A stretch of 64,000 bases of DNA from Narthecium ossifragum (GCA_963920575.1 OY986967.1:26651384-26715383); one strand, 5' to 3'; shown: positions 1 to 13,100, counted from the stretch's first letter. Made by a program: numbers and translations. Notes: generated by a model not told the origin, from the letters alone.

Positions 1-1158
1 CTTTCAATCAGATGGCTGTTTGTCGACGTTGAGGCTATTTCTATATCGGCATCAACTAAAGCACAATCAAGAGTGTACTTTGCTCCCTCTACAGATGCAG
101 ATGGATACTTTTCCGACTGCTCTACAGAAGATCTATCTGATGAAACAAATGGCTCGCACTCCAGATTACCAGACTCCTCCTCCTCCTCTAACGGAGCTTT
201 TCCCTTGTACTGAGTCAAATCGGCTTGTTCGAAGACTGTTTTATCTTCTGAGCAGCCAACTGGTGGCTGAGGTTCCACCTTCTTGATGCAACACTGGGCT
301 CTCACCAAATCAGGCGGTTCGAAAGGTGGCAATAATAGATCTCTGATGCCATGATTCAAGCAAAGCTTCAAGAGCTGCTGAGGAAACGGCCAAGTCGTCG
401 AGATGTCTTTGCTCCGTGATGAGAAAACATAGTCCCTGTAACAGAAGCATGCAACTCTGGATTCAGCTCAAAAACACAACATCGCTACTGATGAACTTTA
501 AACGCTCATCTCAACCTCAAAAGCCTTAAAAGCAGGATTAAATGCGTGAGCCCAGTAAGGAAAATCTATTCTTAGCGGCTTTTTATTTACCGTAAACTTA
601 TCCAAGATCCCATCACCGGTTAATTTCTAAAACGGGAAACCCATTTAACCAACCATAGGACTGACTGCTCAAAGCTTCTCCTATGGCTATGGTGGTAGCC
701 CTTCTAGATTAGTCGCACCATTAACAAAAGTAGAAACCTTTTCATCAGATAATACGATGATTCACGAACAAAAGTAAGCCATCATAGACGAACAAGAACC
801 AGAAGCAACCCCATAGAGTAAATCTAGCAACCACTTCCCATGCATAAAACCGAGTCCAATCTTTCAACCTTCAGACATGAAATCACACACAAGTAATCCA
901 AAAACCAAAATAGGTGGATCTCAAAAGCCTTGCATACAAACACCCGCAACTTATAATCCAGCAAAAATCACAGGTCCACACAAAAGAGACTGAGAGGAGG
1001 ACTGTTTACCTTATGGAGAAATTGGAAGCCTGTATGTCACCAAGAACTACTGGATCTGCCTCTTGGAGGGCAACCTGATCAGAGCCCTTCTCATCACTTT
1101 TCAGTGGTGCTAACTTGAGAGGACACGAGGGTTCTAGAGGGTTGTCAATGGATAACAT
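1..1158 (-). CDS. Conserved plant protein of unclear function, partial at left edge
   Basis: Two exons are visible on the minus strand. The first coding exon runs 1158 to 1010, starts MLSIDNPLEPS and ends in codon phase 2 before a GTAAAC donor. The next runs from 435 to the window edge after a TTACAG acceptor. Joined, they give about 194 residues without a stop. Across the junction the protein reads FSIRDYVFSSRSKDI and then TWPFPQQLLKLCL, a block I remember from a plant family annotated as 18S pre-ribosomal assembly gar2-related; that name is from memory and weak. The rest is acidic and low complexity (a run of Glu near residue 110). The ATG was chosen because the frame stays open and the family block follows; the frame is also open for 22 codons upstream, to a TGA, so an earlier exon is possible. 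An acceptor-like TTGCAG at about 1375-1380 suggests a 5' UTR intron, and GA-rich DNA lies further upstream. The 3' end is outside the window. Confidence 0.6.
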
Positions 1159-2174
1159 CTGAATATGGCCTTCTCTATGTTTCCTGGTGCTTCCAACAGG
1201 AACACTGGTAGCCCAAGAGCTTCACTGCTTCTGGGCCTCCTCTTATCCTTGGTCGCCAGCATACCAATGATCTCAAGCTTCCAAACAAACCCTCCGAACC
1301 AAAGAGCCAACTGACGAATCCCTCACCAGGGAAGAGACCAACACCTTCCTCTTTTCACTTGGTGTGATACCTGCAAGATGTAATAAAGGAGGGAGATGGG
1401 GATTAGAAGGATACATATAGGAAGACAAGAAGAAGATGGAGACTTCTAGAACATTATTTCATGTGAGACCACCATTAGGTTTGATCAGACTTTAAGGAAA
1501 ACCATGAAATGATGACCCCCCCTCCCAATGGAAGGAGGAGACATTGAATCTGGAGACTGGAAACAACTAGAACTGTCATTTTATGTGGTCAGGGAGGAAA
1601 AGAAATCCATGGCCATGGGGATGGGGGTAACTGGACCATTAAACAAAGTCTAGAGATCAGGAAGGAGGAGACACAAAGGGAAGATATATAGTTAATCAAG
1701 GGAAAAAAAGGATTAAGATCAAACCATGATGAGATGATGGTTCATAAAGGATGAAAGGAAAAAAGTAGTCATGGAAGTTGGAAGAACAAGAGATTGAGAG
1801 AGAACCACATAAGCCCATTAACAAGAATCAAAAGTTAAGGCAACCTCCATGGCCAGATTCTTAGGAAAGAGACTGGAAGAACCATAGGATCAAACCCATC
1901 AAAGAATTTAAAAGATAAACCTGAAAGAAAGAAAAAGCATGGATAGGACCATGAAATCACACACACGAGAAGAAGACATCGAAGCCTCAGCCCTTCTTTC
2001 GAAGGGTCCCTACCAGAAATCCAAGGCGAAAAATAGCTCGATTCAGATGCGTGATGGAAGACTCAGCTGAAGATTTGGCCATAATCTTTCAAGAAATCTG
2101 AAAGAACCCATCTCTAGATTCTTTGAGATAGAATGAAATCCCCACAAAAATCAAGGATCCAAAAACCACGAGAT

Positions 2175-2176
<2 letters not shown>

Positions 2177-2210
<34 letters not shown>
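2177..2210. repeat. (GA)n microsatellite
   Basis: An almost pure run of GA dinucleotides, about 34 bp, within the upstream region of the left-edge gene. Confidence 0.9.
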
Positions 2211-2212
<2 letters not shown>

Positions 2213-2633
2213 CCATTTAAGCTTCTGGGACAAATCAAGGAAAAAAAGGAGGAGAGACGCCATTGAAACCAAACACAAGGGGCCTCCTCCACTTCCAAGT
2301 ACTTACCATCACATGGATTGCAAGTGGAAGGTAAGGAGACAAGCAAGACTACATATGATGATGGGGTTGTGAGACTTCCTTGCTTCTTCAAGGTGATGCA
2401 AGGAGAAAGGAGAGAAGATGAGAGGAAGGTGGTGGATATAACTGATGGAGAGGGAGAAGAGTGACAAGGATGACAAGAGGTGTTTTCTACAACCCAGCAA
2501 CCGTTTTAAGAGGAAAAAAAAAGGAAAAAAACAAAAAAAAGAAGAAAATACACCCACCCACTCATCACGCATCAAAGGCATCCGGTTCTCCACCAAAAGC
2601 AGGCATGTACCATTAACAGCAACTACTCTGTGA

Positions 2634-2711
2634 TGAGAGAGAGAGAAAGAAGAGAGAGAGAGAGGAGAGAGAAAGAAGTAGCGAGAGAAAGAAGAGAGAG
2701 AGAGAGAGAGA
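2634..2711. repeat. GA-rich imperfect microsatellite
   Basis: About 78 bp of GAGA runs interrupted by AAGA and GTAGC. It reads as CT on the strand of the neighbouring minus-strand gene and may belong to its leader or promoter. Confidence 0.85.
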
Positions 2712-3531
2712 TGAAGGGGTCTCACTTCCCAGGGAGCTGTCCTATCCTATACCTACTCTTGTTTATAGATTTTCTAATTTCCCCCCTCCTATTTTTCATC
2801 CTTTGGTGAAGGTTTTTTTCTCTTTTTTTTTCCTCTTCTTTTTTAGTCTTTTTCTTTACTGCTGGAAGTTATTAATATGGTTTTTTTTTAAAAGAGGAGG
2901 TTTGCTTTTGACCCTACTTTTCCATTAAACTACTACTCTTGCTGACCCCATTCTCCCATTATCTAAAAACACCCCTCAGAACCTGTCTTTTTACATCTTT
3001 CCATCTCAAGTTAAAAGAAAAGCCCAACATTTAGTAACTATTTGCACTGCAACCCCAAATCTCAATAGTAGAAAGAAGTAAGAAGGGTCTTCTTAACTAT
3101 TGCCATAGACTCACTCATTCATGGTAAGACATCACCCTTGTTGGTGGTCACTCATGGCCTTGGGTTAGCATAGGGGAGAGAATAGTTTGGTGGGCCAATG
3201 TGTCTCCTGTGTTGCACTGGATGGAGGGTGATGGGGAATCAACTTTACAGAGTATCTGAAAATATATAGGGTGCCCTGTCTCATTTATTCACATCAGCTC
3301 ATTCACCCCCTTGGAATTTTCACTATTTGCAATTTCATCCCATGCAAGGGCCTTTTTGAAATTATGGCTTTTAGAAGGCCTACTTTACAAGCATGGGGTT
3401 ACAGTTGCACATACTTTTGAGCAGTCTTTTGAGGATTACAATCTTAATCATGCCTCGCATAATTATTAGGGCATTTGTGTTTTTTTATAATTATGTGACA
3501 TAGGTTTAAATTCTATATAGTAGGTTTTTTT

Positions 3532-3735
3532 GGCCCGTTTGATACGGGATAAACATTATTCTAAATTAAATAGTAATAATTACTTGAATAAGAAAAAAAT
3601 AGAAAGCAACAATAGGTGAAATGGAGATAACTTTTTATAAGTGTTTGGAGATAAAATGTGAAATGAGGAGAATATTTCTTTCTTTAAACCGGGATAAAAA
3701 TTATACCAGGTTAACTATTTCCGCACCAATCCGGG
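3532..3735 (+). mobile_element. Tourist-like MITE, copy 1
   Basis: About 200 bp beginning GGCCCGTTTGATACGGGATA and ending in a degenerate inverted version near ACCAATCCGGGAT. The interior (ACTTGAATAAGAAAAAAATAG, then GGTGAAATGGAGATAA and GTGTTTGGAGATAAA) is shared with copies at 6859, 8100 and about 20885. The GTTTGR terminal motif and small size suggest a PIF/Harbinger-derived MITE. The ends are eroded, so limits are approximate. Confidence 0.6.
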
Positions 3736-4751
3736 ATAAAAAAAACCAATTATGTCTCTTGGCATATAAAAGAATTGGTGCATATATATATATTACGTCA
3801 TGCTTGGACTATAGGTAGAGGTTTCTTCCAATAGCTGGTTGACAGGGATATGTATTAATTAGGTGAAACTAAGACCACTGCTGATATCACCTATATGTAC
3901 TTATTGGGACAGAAGCTAATGGACACCCGAAAATGTGACCAGGTACGAGGACTCGAAATGTAACTAATAAGCTAAACTCAGTTGACACCTATATAAATCA
4001 AACTAGATTCGCATTTGACATTGATTTTCGTAATGTTTGAGCCAAGACTTGATGTGAAATATCTGACCCATAATAATAATAATAATAATAATAATAATTC
4101 ATTTAAAAAATAATCATACCGACTCCACGTGAGTTGACATCTATAAAATTAACTTTGAATACCCCACATGACATGTCACATTGTTCGAGTTTCAATTTAA
4201 AAATTATTTTGTGTTTTAACAGTTTACATTTTTCATTTAGAACAATGAGAAGCTAAAAAATTGTGGATATTATTTGCTTATTTGAATTAACTTGACGACA
4301 ATTGAATGTCATAAACACATAATTAAATTGCATGACTTGTGACGTCTCGTTGATGGCTCTCGTTTGAAAGCCTCTTAATTCATTTTCTCATTTTAAAACC
4401 TAAATCTCTACTTTTGAAAAGAAAAAATAGCTATAGGTTTAAAATGAACCAAATTGAATTATTATTGCCTTTGGATCAAAATCTTACAACTTGGACAAAC
4501 AAATCTAAGTCGAAGGTCTAAAATTAAACTAAAATTTTGATTTGCCCCTAGAAAAATTATTAGAGGTCAATTTTTTAAGGTACTAAATATTGGGTGCGAA
4601 AATAGAGGATGGAAACTTATTTGAGCAAATCTAAATTTAGCAAATCTCTTGATTTGATGTGGACCGCCAACAGCACCTTCTGACATCTGTGGTAGCAAAC
4701 GATGCCACAAACATTTTCCTCGTGCAAGACTCACACCCAACAATAAAAGGA

Positions 4752-4787
<36 letters not shown>

Positions 4788-6858
4788 CTTATTTTATCAT
4801 GATTTTTTCTAATATTTCTCATTGGTGACACGTCATCATGGTTGGAATAAGAGATGCCCACTATTTTATAGAACCCAATTTTTTAGGATTCCAAACCCCT
4901 TTTGCTCCCTTTCCTATTATCCAAGGTACTATTCTTCTTTTGAAAAGAGAAAATAGACTCTATAATGTGAGAGCTTCGCTTTATAAGATAGCCCTTTTAG
5001 TTTGTTGATATTACCTAATAAGTCCATGTTTCTTTCCATGTCACAACAAAAAGATATTTGTTGGGATGAATGGTTGGGAGGGGTTGCAACTTAGGAAAGG
5101 CTATTTAATTTGCGACGAACTTAAACTAGATTTCTTTGATCAACTAGAAGGCGTGTGGTGCACGCGAGGGAGAAGTTTTTTTTTTATAGCTTTATTGGGT
5201 TCTTGGTAGGCTTTGAACCATGTTAGCATTAGGGAAGTCTTTAAATTAATTTTGTTTGTTTGGTGGGACTTTTATGACAATTTGATTATTTTGTGATAAT
5301 TGGTTTTCGATTTCATTGTCAGAAATGATGGAAAAAATTAGCATAAAAGCCTAAACTTAAAAAAAAAAAATTAAATTTAGGAGCATATTAATTGTTGTTT
5401 ATGAGCGAAAACTGATTATTTTGTAACGAAAACACAAAATGGCTCTAGAAAATGAAAGTAAAAAGAGAAAGAATTTAATATGCAAATTTTGTTAAACTAT
5501 TTTTTTATTATATTGTCTTTTTTGACTTAAGCTTAATTAAGCTTACGGTGGTCAAGCACTCCTTTGCAACTAAATAAAACACCTTTTAATTTAATCATAA
5601 ATTCTTCATAGAGAATTCGAACCCAACATCTCATCTCATGAAGAGGCATTAATTATATATAGGTGGTAATGGTGACCACTCTTCTTAGGTGTTGCTGCGC
5701 CGACTAATTGATTTAATCGGATACTCGAGAAATTAAGATAAAATATCATCAACCATTTGAGCTATAGATTAATCTTAATTAAAATCTCAACCCCAGCTAT
5801 ACGTTGCTATGAAGCTAACATGCAAGCATACCATTGACATCACTAAACAGGAATTGGACAACTTGTGTTTGTCCTAATCACAGATTTGGACAAACTAATC
5901 GCTGTTACGAGAGAAGTTAACAAGTTCCCACTCAACTAAACTAACGTTTTTAAGCTTGAAAGTTGGTGTTATCTCTTTGTTAAATACCCAAGTGACTTTT
6001 TTCATAGGAGCAACTGTTAGCTTTCATGACCTAACATGAAGTCTTTTTTTTCATTTTATTTTTTTTAATAAGTTAAGTCGAAGCTTTAGCCGTCAAGCTA
6101 CATGACAATCAGCTAACCCTAACTTGGGCTACACGAGCGAGCTCATTGGCCATTGGCCCTCCCATTTTCCTCCCCGGGGATATGTACATCCAGCAATGCT
6201 TGCCTACATCTGTAAGGTGCCGGCAGCTTTCCATGAATCACATTTCAATATGAACTCACTAAGAAAAATAAGAGATCATGCTTTGCATCAATCATCTTGT
6301 TATGAAGCATCATCGCTTTGTATTTTTTTTTATGCTCACTTTCTATCAATTCTTCCATGAGATCATTTTCTTTATTAACTATGTTTTGGGTTGGAGGAGC
6401 AACTTTTTTTTTTTAAAATGTGACAATGACTGCGATAAAGCTAGACGTCCGTGACATTGTTAATTGTATACTTAATTACGTGTTGGATGCACACAAAGGT
6501 TAACTCTTTGATTAAAAATTTAGAATTATTTCAACTATAAATATTGGTGTTTACAACATACTTTTCTTTTTGTTCTATACTATTTAATTTTGTTTGAGAA
6601 ATTGAAGCTATATTTTTGTGGAACATCCTATAACGTGATACCTTCACTTGAATCCACGTAACATAATTCTAACCATTTATTAAAATTATTTCCAATAATA
6701 ACATAGATGGTTACAAGCAATTTTTGTGTTCTATTATTATGCAGAGATTACACATTTTATAATTAATTTCAGTTGGAAATTGTGGAACATCTTACGAAAC
6801 AAAACCTTCGTTCGAAATGAGTTTTTTGAGAATTCGAACTAAGACAATCTCACATAAA
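3736..6858. other. AT-rich intergenic DNA, no gene seen
   Basis: AT-rich sequence with an (AAT)n run at about 4069-4098 and an (AT)n run at 4761-4787. Open frames are short and look random. Near 5612-5640 the minus strand reads GGGTTCGAATTCTC, close to a tRNA B box, which may mark an old tRNA-derived SINE; no A box or clear end was found. Confidence 0.5.
4761..4787. repeat. (AT)n microsatellite
   Basis: Uninterrupted TA dinucleotides following an A run. Confidence 0.9.
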
Positions 6859-7060
6859 GGTCATGTTTGATAAGGGAATAGATAATCCAGGATAACTTTT
6901 ATCTCGGATTAGGAGGGGGGAATATTCCAAATTTTATCCCCAGACATCCATAAAAAGTTAACTCCATTCCACCTACCACTTTTCTTTATTTTTTTTTCTT
7001 ATCCCAAGTAATCATTACTGCTTAATCTAAAATAATTTTTATCCCCGTACCAAAAGGATC
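6859..7060 (-). mobile_element. Tourist-like MITE, copy 2, inverted
   Basis: Reverse-oriented copy of the family at 3532 and 8100. It starts GGTCATGTTTGATAAGGG; its right end reads as GATCCTTTTGGTACGGGG on the other strand. TAA occurs just outside both ends (6855-6857 and 7062-7064), which fits the 3-bp target duplication of PIF/Harbinger MITEs. Internal sequence matches the other copies in reverse complement. Confidence 0.65.
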
Positions 7061-8099
7061 TTAATCATACAATAATTAATACCGAATGAAATGACTTGTA
7101 TTTTTGATTTAAAACCTAGTCATAAAACATCTTACAAACACGCCAACAATGGTAGCTGGTCTTCATAAGAAAAATTAGTTTCGTGATTATATTTGACTCA
7201 AATAGGAAGAGGAAATCGAATTAATAATCCAATACAAAAATTCCATATAAAAAGTCCAATAAATAGAACTAATAACTTATAGTATTTATTGTTTTATGTT
7301 TTAGGAGCCTAGGAGAGGAGGGTTGAGTGGCTCATTAGGTTGGGTGTTTCTTTTTGGAGTCTCCATATAAGGTTAATAAATGGGGGGTGGTCAGAAACCC
7401 ATGATGCCCGGTCGGACGGTGCTTACGCGGCAGCCGACGTTTTTGACTACTTCGAACCCACCCTTTGTTTGTGGTGTCCCACACGTACGGACTTCTTGGG
7501 GGACCTTCCTTCTTCCAGGGACCCAAAAAGGGACATCTGGTCCCAAAATGGTTGGTAATTGATAACTTTAAAGTTTAGAAAATATTATTATTATTTTCTG
7601 TTTTCTATTTTTTATTTTTTTCTAAAGGATGTTTTTGGCTTGGAATGTTGAGAGAAGTTATTATATGAGAAATGAAAACAGAAAAAAAAGGGTGAAAAAG
7701 ACAGTTTGGTATTTATTTATTTTCCTAGAAAATAAGATCTTTTCCTTTTAGAAGAAAATTAAGAGATACAAGTCGAACACAATTTTTCAGCATTATTTTA
7801 TATTTTCATGAAAAAAACAGACTCTTCTAAGATTTTAACTAAATTTATCTCCCAAGGATTATTTATAGAGAGAAAAACATCATGTCTCTTTAGTGATTTG
7901 ATTTTCGGTCCCCCATGAGACATCTAAGATATCTTCCACTTTAATTGTAATGAAACAAAGTAAATTAAATCATATGACAAAACCATGTCTAATTGTAAAT
8001 TACAATTTTAAGCTAAGATATTAGGAATTGACATTTTTATTATGAATAAACAAGTAGTAGTTATAGTTTGTAAGGATTTGTTGTCATTAATTACCTTTA
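7061..8099. other. Intergenic, AT-rich with a short GC-richer island; no gene assigned
   Basis: The island at about 7380-7555 is open in several frames on both strands but no frame gives a recognisable protein and there are no splice or start features to prefer one. It may be a fragment of an older transposon. The rest is AT-rich. Confidence 0.4.
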
Positions 8100-8322
8100 G
8101 GCCCGTTTGATACGGGGATAAAAGTTATTATGGAGTAAAAGTTATTCTGGGGTAAAGTAATAATGATTACTTGGGATAAGGAAAAAATAGAGAGAAGTAG
8201 TAGGTGGAATGTAGATAATTTTTTTTGAGTGTTTGGGGATAAAGTGTGGGATAAAAAGAATATTCTCTCCTAACCCAGGATAACTTTTATCTCGATTAAC
8301 TATCTCTATACCAAAGGTGGCC
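8100..8322 (+). mobile_element. Tourist-like MITE, copy 3
   Basis: Starts GGCCCGTTTGATACGGGGAT and ends ATACCAAAGGTGGCC, whose reverse complement begins GGCCACCTTTGGTAT, an imperfect terminal inverted repeat. The interior carries ACTTGGGATAAGGAAAAAAT and AGTAGGTGGAATG, shared with copies 1, 2 and 4. It is the best preserved copy in this orientation. Confidence 0.65.
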
Positions 8323-9276
8323 ATTGTTTCTCAAATTAAGAGCTAATATGAAAAAAGAGATTAAAAAAATAATTCTCGGATACAGGTTCCTCAAAAAATA
8401 ATTATCATATCTTAGTGGAACAAATAAGTGGATTCTGATTCGCAGCATGTGATTCTCATAAAGATATGAATAATATATATATAACCTAGCTAGATACTAA
8501 CCTCCCCAACTATCCCCGAGATCTTATCCAAGAACTATAAAATTTCCTTTAAAAGTTGCTAAATTTCAAACTTTCATGGCCATCACATCAAATTAAAAAT
8601 TAACCATGGCATAAAGCACGATTGCTCACAAGAAGAGCTACCTATCTATATGCCCTTATTCACCATATCTTAAGCATGCTAAGGTGATTTCCTTGCTTTG
8701 CTCCAAAGGCATGTAGCCATAGGCATGACTATTGGTCAAACCCTAAATCTTGAGCCACTAATGCACCTAATTTGCATGGGCCTACACTACTCTTGTATGA
8801 CAAGAATAACATGTCTAAAAGATTTGGGGCCAATCCTATGTCTCATGGGGTCATGGCTTAGGCTTTTTATTAGGTTGTCGTTGGATGCCAACTTGCAAGT
8901 GTTCTGAGGTTTAGTCACAAGAAGTTGTTTCTTGGAGTATTGCACCTCAAGATGTCACCTCTTATAAAAGGAGAACATTAAGGTCAACCTAGTGGCCATT
9001 AGGTTTGAGACATTTGGAGCTTAACCTTATCTCCTAAGCTTCCAAGAAACAAATATAGTCTCCAATATTATTTAAGTCATGCTACACCAAGATTTAGGAC
9101 TTACTACACATTAAACGTTCAATTTTGATAAAAATTTTTTAACAAGTTTTAAACCATTGGCCTGCCTCAAGATCGGAGTTGATGGCAATTTGGGTAAAAA
9201 ACAAAACCGAAGTGATTTATAGTTGATAGAATATTTAAAAATTAAGAAGTTACCGAACGTGATCAAAAACACAAGT
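8323..9276. other. AT-rich flank of the retrotransposon, no gene seen
   Basis: No supportable coding region. The short plus frame at 8698-8907 has no family resemblance that I can see. The last bases, CACAAGT at 9270-9276, form the left copy of the direct repeat flanking the LTR element. Confidence 0.5.
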
Positions 9277-9666
9277 TGTAGGACCACACCAAGAGATAAT
9301 GAAATAGAAGGGAGAGGGGAAAAGGAAGGAGAAGAAGCTTAGGGGAGAAGAAGAAGAAGAAGGGGGGAAGAAGAAAGAAGCAGCCTCTAGCCGTCGTCAA
9401 TAATCATCAATGGTCCAAAAACACTAGGGTTTCCCCTTATATAGTGGAGGAAACCACAACTGACTCAACCAACTACATGAACCAGACTCGGACTCAAATA
9501 GTAACTAAGAAACAGACTCGAAAACAAAGCAAATAAGGACTCCAAATAAAATAAGTAAACCAACTAGACTCAACCATCATCTATCCACAAGGAAAAAGGC
9601 TGGACCGCTCGTCTGCGTCGAGTCGAGACTCGTCTGGCTAGCCCACTGGCTCTGGTGTCCGCACCA
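9277..9666 (-). repeat. 3' LTR of the chromovirus (left copy)
   Basis: 390-bp terminal repeat. It contains one more GAA unit than the right copy, in the GAAGAA run near 9350. The gene's last frame ends inside it: the coding frame of the chromodomain part stops at 9570. Confidence 0.93.
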
Positions 9667-10178
9667 ACTCCCCCGGGGTGAAGAGAACTCGACCCTGTCG
9701 AGGAGACGGCACGAGAACTCTGATAGTGCTCCAAAAGGTCAGGGTCGAGCCGCTGAAGCTCATCACGGGTAATCCAGGTATCATCGGTCTCTGGACGGCC
9801 TCGCCAACGAACCAAATAGCGCTGAATGCCTCCATCACTCGTAGATATGATCTGATCATCTAAAATTGCATCAATATGCTCATGGTGTATGGGTGGCAAG
9901 GGTAGAGGAGCAGGCTCAGGGATAGGAGGGTCATCCGGCTGAAGTGGGGGGTCGGCAAAGGGGTCATCAGGGATAAGAGGCTGGCCGTGGTAAGCAACGA
10001 GGTCTTCAATATTGAAGGTGGAGCTAATACCAAAAGCATGTGGGATATCAAGAAGATAAGCATTGGGTCCTATTTTATGCAATACCTTAAATGGTCCGGC
10101 ACTACGAGCATGCAATTTGGTAACGGATCCCGTAGGAAACCGCTCAGGTCGTAAACATATCATCACATAATCTCCAAT
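9570..10178 (-). CDS. Integrase C-terminus and chromodomain, same frame after the stop
   Basis: This segment continues the polyprotein frame after the TAA at 10179-10181; 202 further codons are open. It begins IGDYVMICLRPERFPTG, the usual integrase tail, then a GPY/F-like module (GPFKVLHKIGPNAYLL), a proline-rich linker, and a chromodomain-like segment YLVRWRGRPETDDTWITRDE. Chromodomains direct insertion of chromoviruses through histone marks. Because the frame is not shifted, a single base change explains the separation; low-level readthrough or a sequencing error are alternatives. The frame ends inside the 3' LTR. Confidence 0.85.
   Translation of the reverse strand: MGDYVMICLRPERFPTGSVTKLHARSAGPFKVLHKIGPNAYLLDIPHAFGISSTFNIEDLVAYHGQPLIPDDPFADPPLQPDDPPIPEPAPLPLPPIHHEHIDAILDDQIISTSDGGIQRYLVRWRGRPETDDTWITRDELQRLDPDLLEHYQSSRAVSSTGSSSLHPGGVGADTRASGLARRVSTRRRRAVQPFSLWIDDG
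9667..9679 (-). promoter_or_regulatory. Polypurine tract of the chromovirus
   Basis: On the element's strand the sequence CCCCGGGGGAGT immediately precedes the 3' LTR start TGGTGC, the place where plus-strand priming is expected. Confidence 0.6.
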
Positions 10179-13100
10179 TTAAAAATCTTTAAAACGCCGA
10201 TGTGAATCAGCCTGCAACTTATATTGAGAATTACTTGCATGAATTTTTTTATTGATCTCTTGATGCAAAGTATGAATATGTTGTGCAAATGCATGAGCAG
10301 ACTCAGATAGTTTGATATGAGGATTCATGGGTAAGAGGGCGACAGGTTTTCTAGGTTCATAACCATGCACAGCCTGAAATGGCGACATACCTATAGACCT
10401 ATTAATTGAACTGTTATATGCAAATTGAGCTTGAGGCAGAATGGAATCCCAATTACGATTATTGTCACCCACAAGGCATCTTAAAAGATTACCAAGACTC
10501 TGATTTACAACTTCGGTTTGGCCATTCGTTTGTGGATGATAAGCAGTGGAAAATTTAAGTTTTGTGCCAACCATATGCCAAAGAGTTTTCCAAAAGTAGC
10601 TCATGAAGCGAACATCCCGGTCAGAAACAATAGTTTTGGGCAAGCCATATAATTTGACAATCTCATTGAAATAGAGACGTGCGACTTTCGAAGCATCAGA
10701 GGATTTAGAGCACGGAAGAAAGTGAGTCATTTTGGAAAAACGGTCTACAACCACAAAGATGGAATCATGTTTCCGGAAGGTACTAGGGAGACCGAGAACA
10801 AAGTCCATGCTAACGTCTTGCCAAGGACGATCGAGTACGGGTAAAGGTGTATATAGGCCTGTGTTTTGCTTTTTATGCTTGGTCAGCTGACAAGTTCGAC
10901 ATTGGCCAACAATTTTGGCAACATCTCGTTTTAAACTAGGCCAAAAGAATTGCCGTTCAAGTTCTTCAATCATCTTGTCTCGACCAAAATGGCCAGAAAG
11001 TCCACCTGCGTGTACTTCCCAGACTAAGAAGTCTCGCACGGAAGTCCGTGGGATACAGAGTTTGTTGGCTTTAAACAGATACCCATCGCGTAGTGTGAAA
11101 TCATCCATAGAGGGTTTATGTCCATCAGTGAGGGCAATAAATGTGTCGCGAAAATCTGGACAAGTGTCGTAGTCTTCTTTGAGCTTATCGAAGCCGGTGA
11201 TCTTGATGTCCATAGCTGAAAGAAAAGCTATGCGACGACTCAGAGCGTCAGCCGCCTTATTTGCAATTCCAGACCGATGTTTTAAGACAAATGAATAATC
11301 CTGAAGGTACTCAACCCAACGAGCACGACGTGGATTCAATTTTTTCTGGGAGTTGAGGTAACGAAGCGCCTCATGGTCCGAATAAATGACAAACTCATTA
11401 GGTAAAAGATAGTGACGCCAATACCGTAGAGCTTGTACCACAGCATAGAACTCTTTGTCGTAAGTTGAGTATTTTTGCTTAGCCTCATTTAATTTTTCAC
11501 TAAAATAGGCTACTGGGTGACATTCTTGACTAAGCACACCACCTATACCAATGCCAGAAGCATCACACTCGACCTCAAAAGCCTTAGTGAAATCTGGCAA
11601 GCGCATAACAGGGGCTTCCGTCATATTGCGTTTAATGTCCTCGAAAGCTGTAGCTGCAGTCGTTGTCCAATGGAATTCGTTCCCTTTTAGGCAGTTTGTG
11701 ATTGGAGACATGATGGTGCTAAATCCTTTAATGAAACGGCGATAAAAGGTCGCGAGCCCATGAAAGCTACGTACATCACTAATGCTTTTGGGAAAAGGCC
11801 AATCAACTATCGCTTTTATTTTGTCAGGATCAGCAGCCAAACCTGCCGAGGAAACAATGTAACCCAAGAAGTTGACACTTTCGACGAAAAAAGAACACTT
11901 CTTTAAATTGGCGTATAAATTCTCATGCCTGAGTGTGGTACAAACTTGTTGCAAATGGCTTAAGTGTTGCTCTCTCGAGTGACTATAGATGAGAATATCA
12001 TCAAAGTACACGACCAAAAATTTTCCCATAAAAGGTCGAAGTACTTGAGTCATCACTCTCATAAAAGTGCTAGGGGCATTAGATAAACCAAAGGGCATTA
12101 CTAACCATTCGTATAACCCGTCTTTGGTTTTAAAAGCAGTTTTCCATTCATCCCCTGGTCGAACTCGGATTTGATGGTAACCACTCTTGAGGTCAATCTT
12201 AGAAAAGATCGTAGCCCCAACCATCATATCTAACATGTCATCCAGTCTTGGGATAGGGAAACGATACTTGACCGTGATCTTATTTATTGCACGACTATCA
12301 ACACACATTCTCCACGACCCATCTTTCTTGGGAGTGAGAAGGGCAGGTACAGCACATGGACTTAAACTCTCACGAATGAACCCTTTACGGAGAAGGTCAT
12401 GAATTTGACGTTGCAGCTCCGCATGTTCAGTTGGATTCATGCGGTAGTGAGGTAAATTGGGTAGAGTGGCTCCTGGAACAAGGTCGATCACATGTTGAAT
12501 GTTGCGAAGGGGTGGGAGGTGATCGGGAAGATCGTCAGGGAAAACGTCCTTGAAATACGTAAGGAGGGAGGAAGCTTCAGGTGGTAGGTCTTCTTGAACG
12601 TTGGGTTTAACTTCTTTGGTATACAAAACGAACACCATAGTTTCTTTTACCATTTCCTTTTCAAATTCAGTTGGGCTAATAATATGCAGGCTTTTGTTGT
12701 TAGACACTTCTTTCTTTTTAGTTTGAGCAACAATAGAGGGTCGTAAAGGGTTCAATTTGATTTTCGTGCCCTCAAAAAGGAAGGAACAAGAATTAGAACG
12801 ACCATAAATGGTGACATCAAGGTCAAACAACCAAGGTCGTCCTAAAATGAGATGTCCAACGTCCATCGGAATCACATCACACCAGATACTGTCCTTATAA
12901 GAGAGGATCGTGGGGACAAGACACCTTTCTTTGATATGAATGGAAGACGTGTCGACCCAAGAGACTTTGTAAGGATTAGGGTGTGGAACATGAGTCAAAC
13001 CCAAACGGGAGACGGTAGTAGTTGAGATCGCGTTAATACAACTTCCGCTGTCAATGATGATTTTACAATTCTTCTCTCCGCACTTAATGTAAGAATGGAA

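Larger units (their letters stand above)
1159..3531. other. Upstream region of the left gene with GA-rich tracts; no further gene seen
   Basis: This stretch holds the probable 5' UTR and promoter of the minus-strand gene at the left edge. It contains purine-rich tracts, which read as CT-rich on the gene's strand, a composition common in plant 5' leaders. Open frames here are low-complexity translations of these tracts (Arg/Glu or Ser/Leu runs), not genes. From about 2730 onward the DNA is AT-rich with T runs and I see nothing supportable. Confidence 0.5.

Noticed and set aside
2089..2725. Minus frames with SLSLSLSLS or FSLSHH runs near the left-edge gene
   Set aside because: Translations of GA/CT microsatellites.
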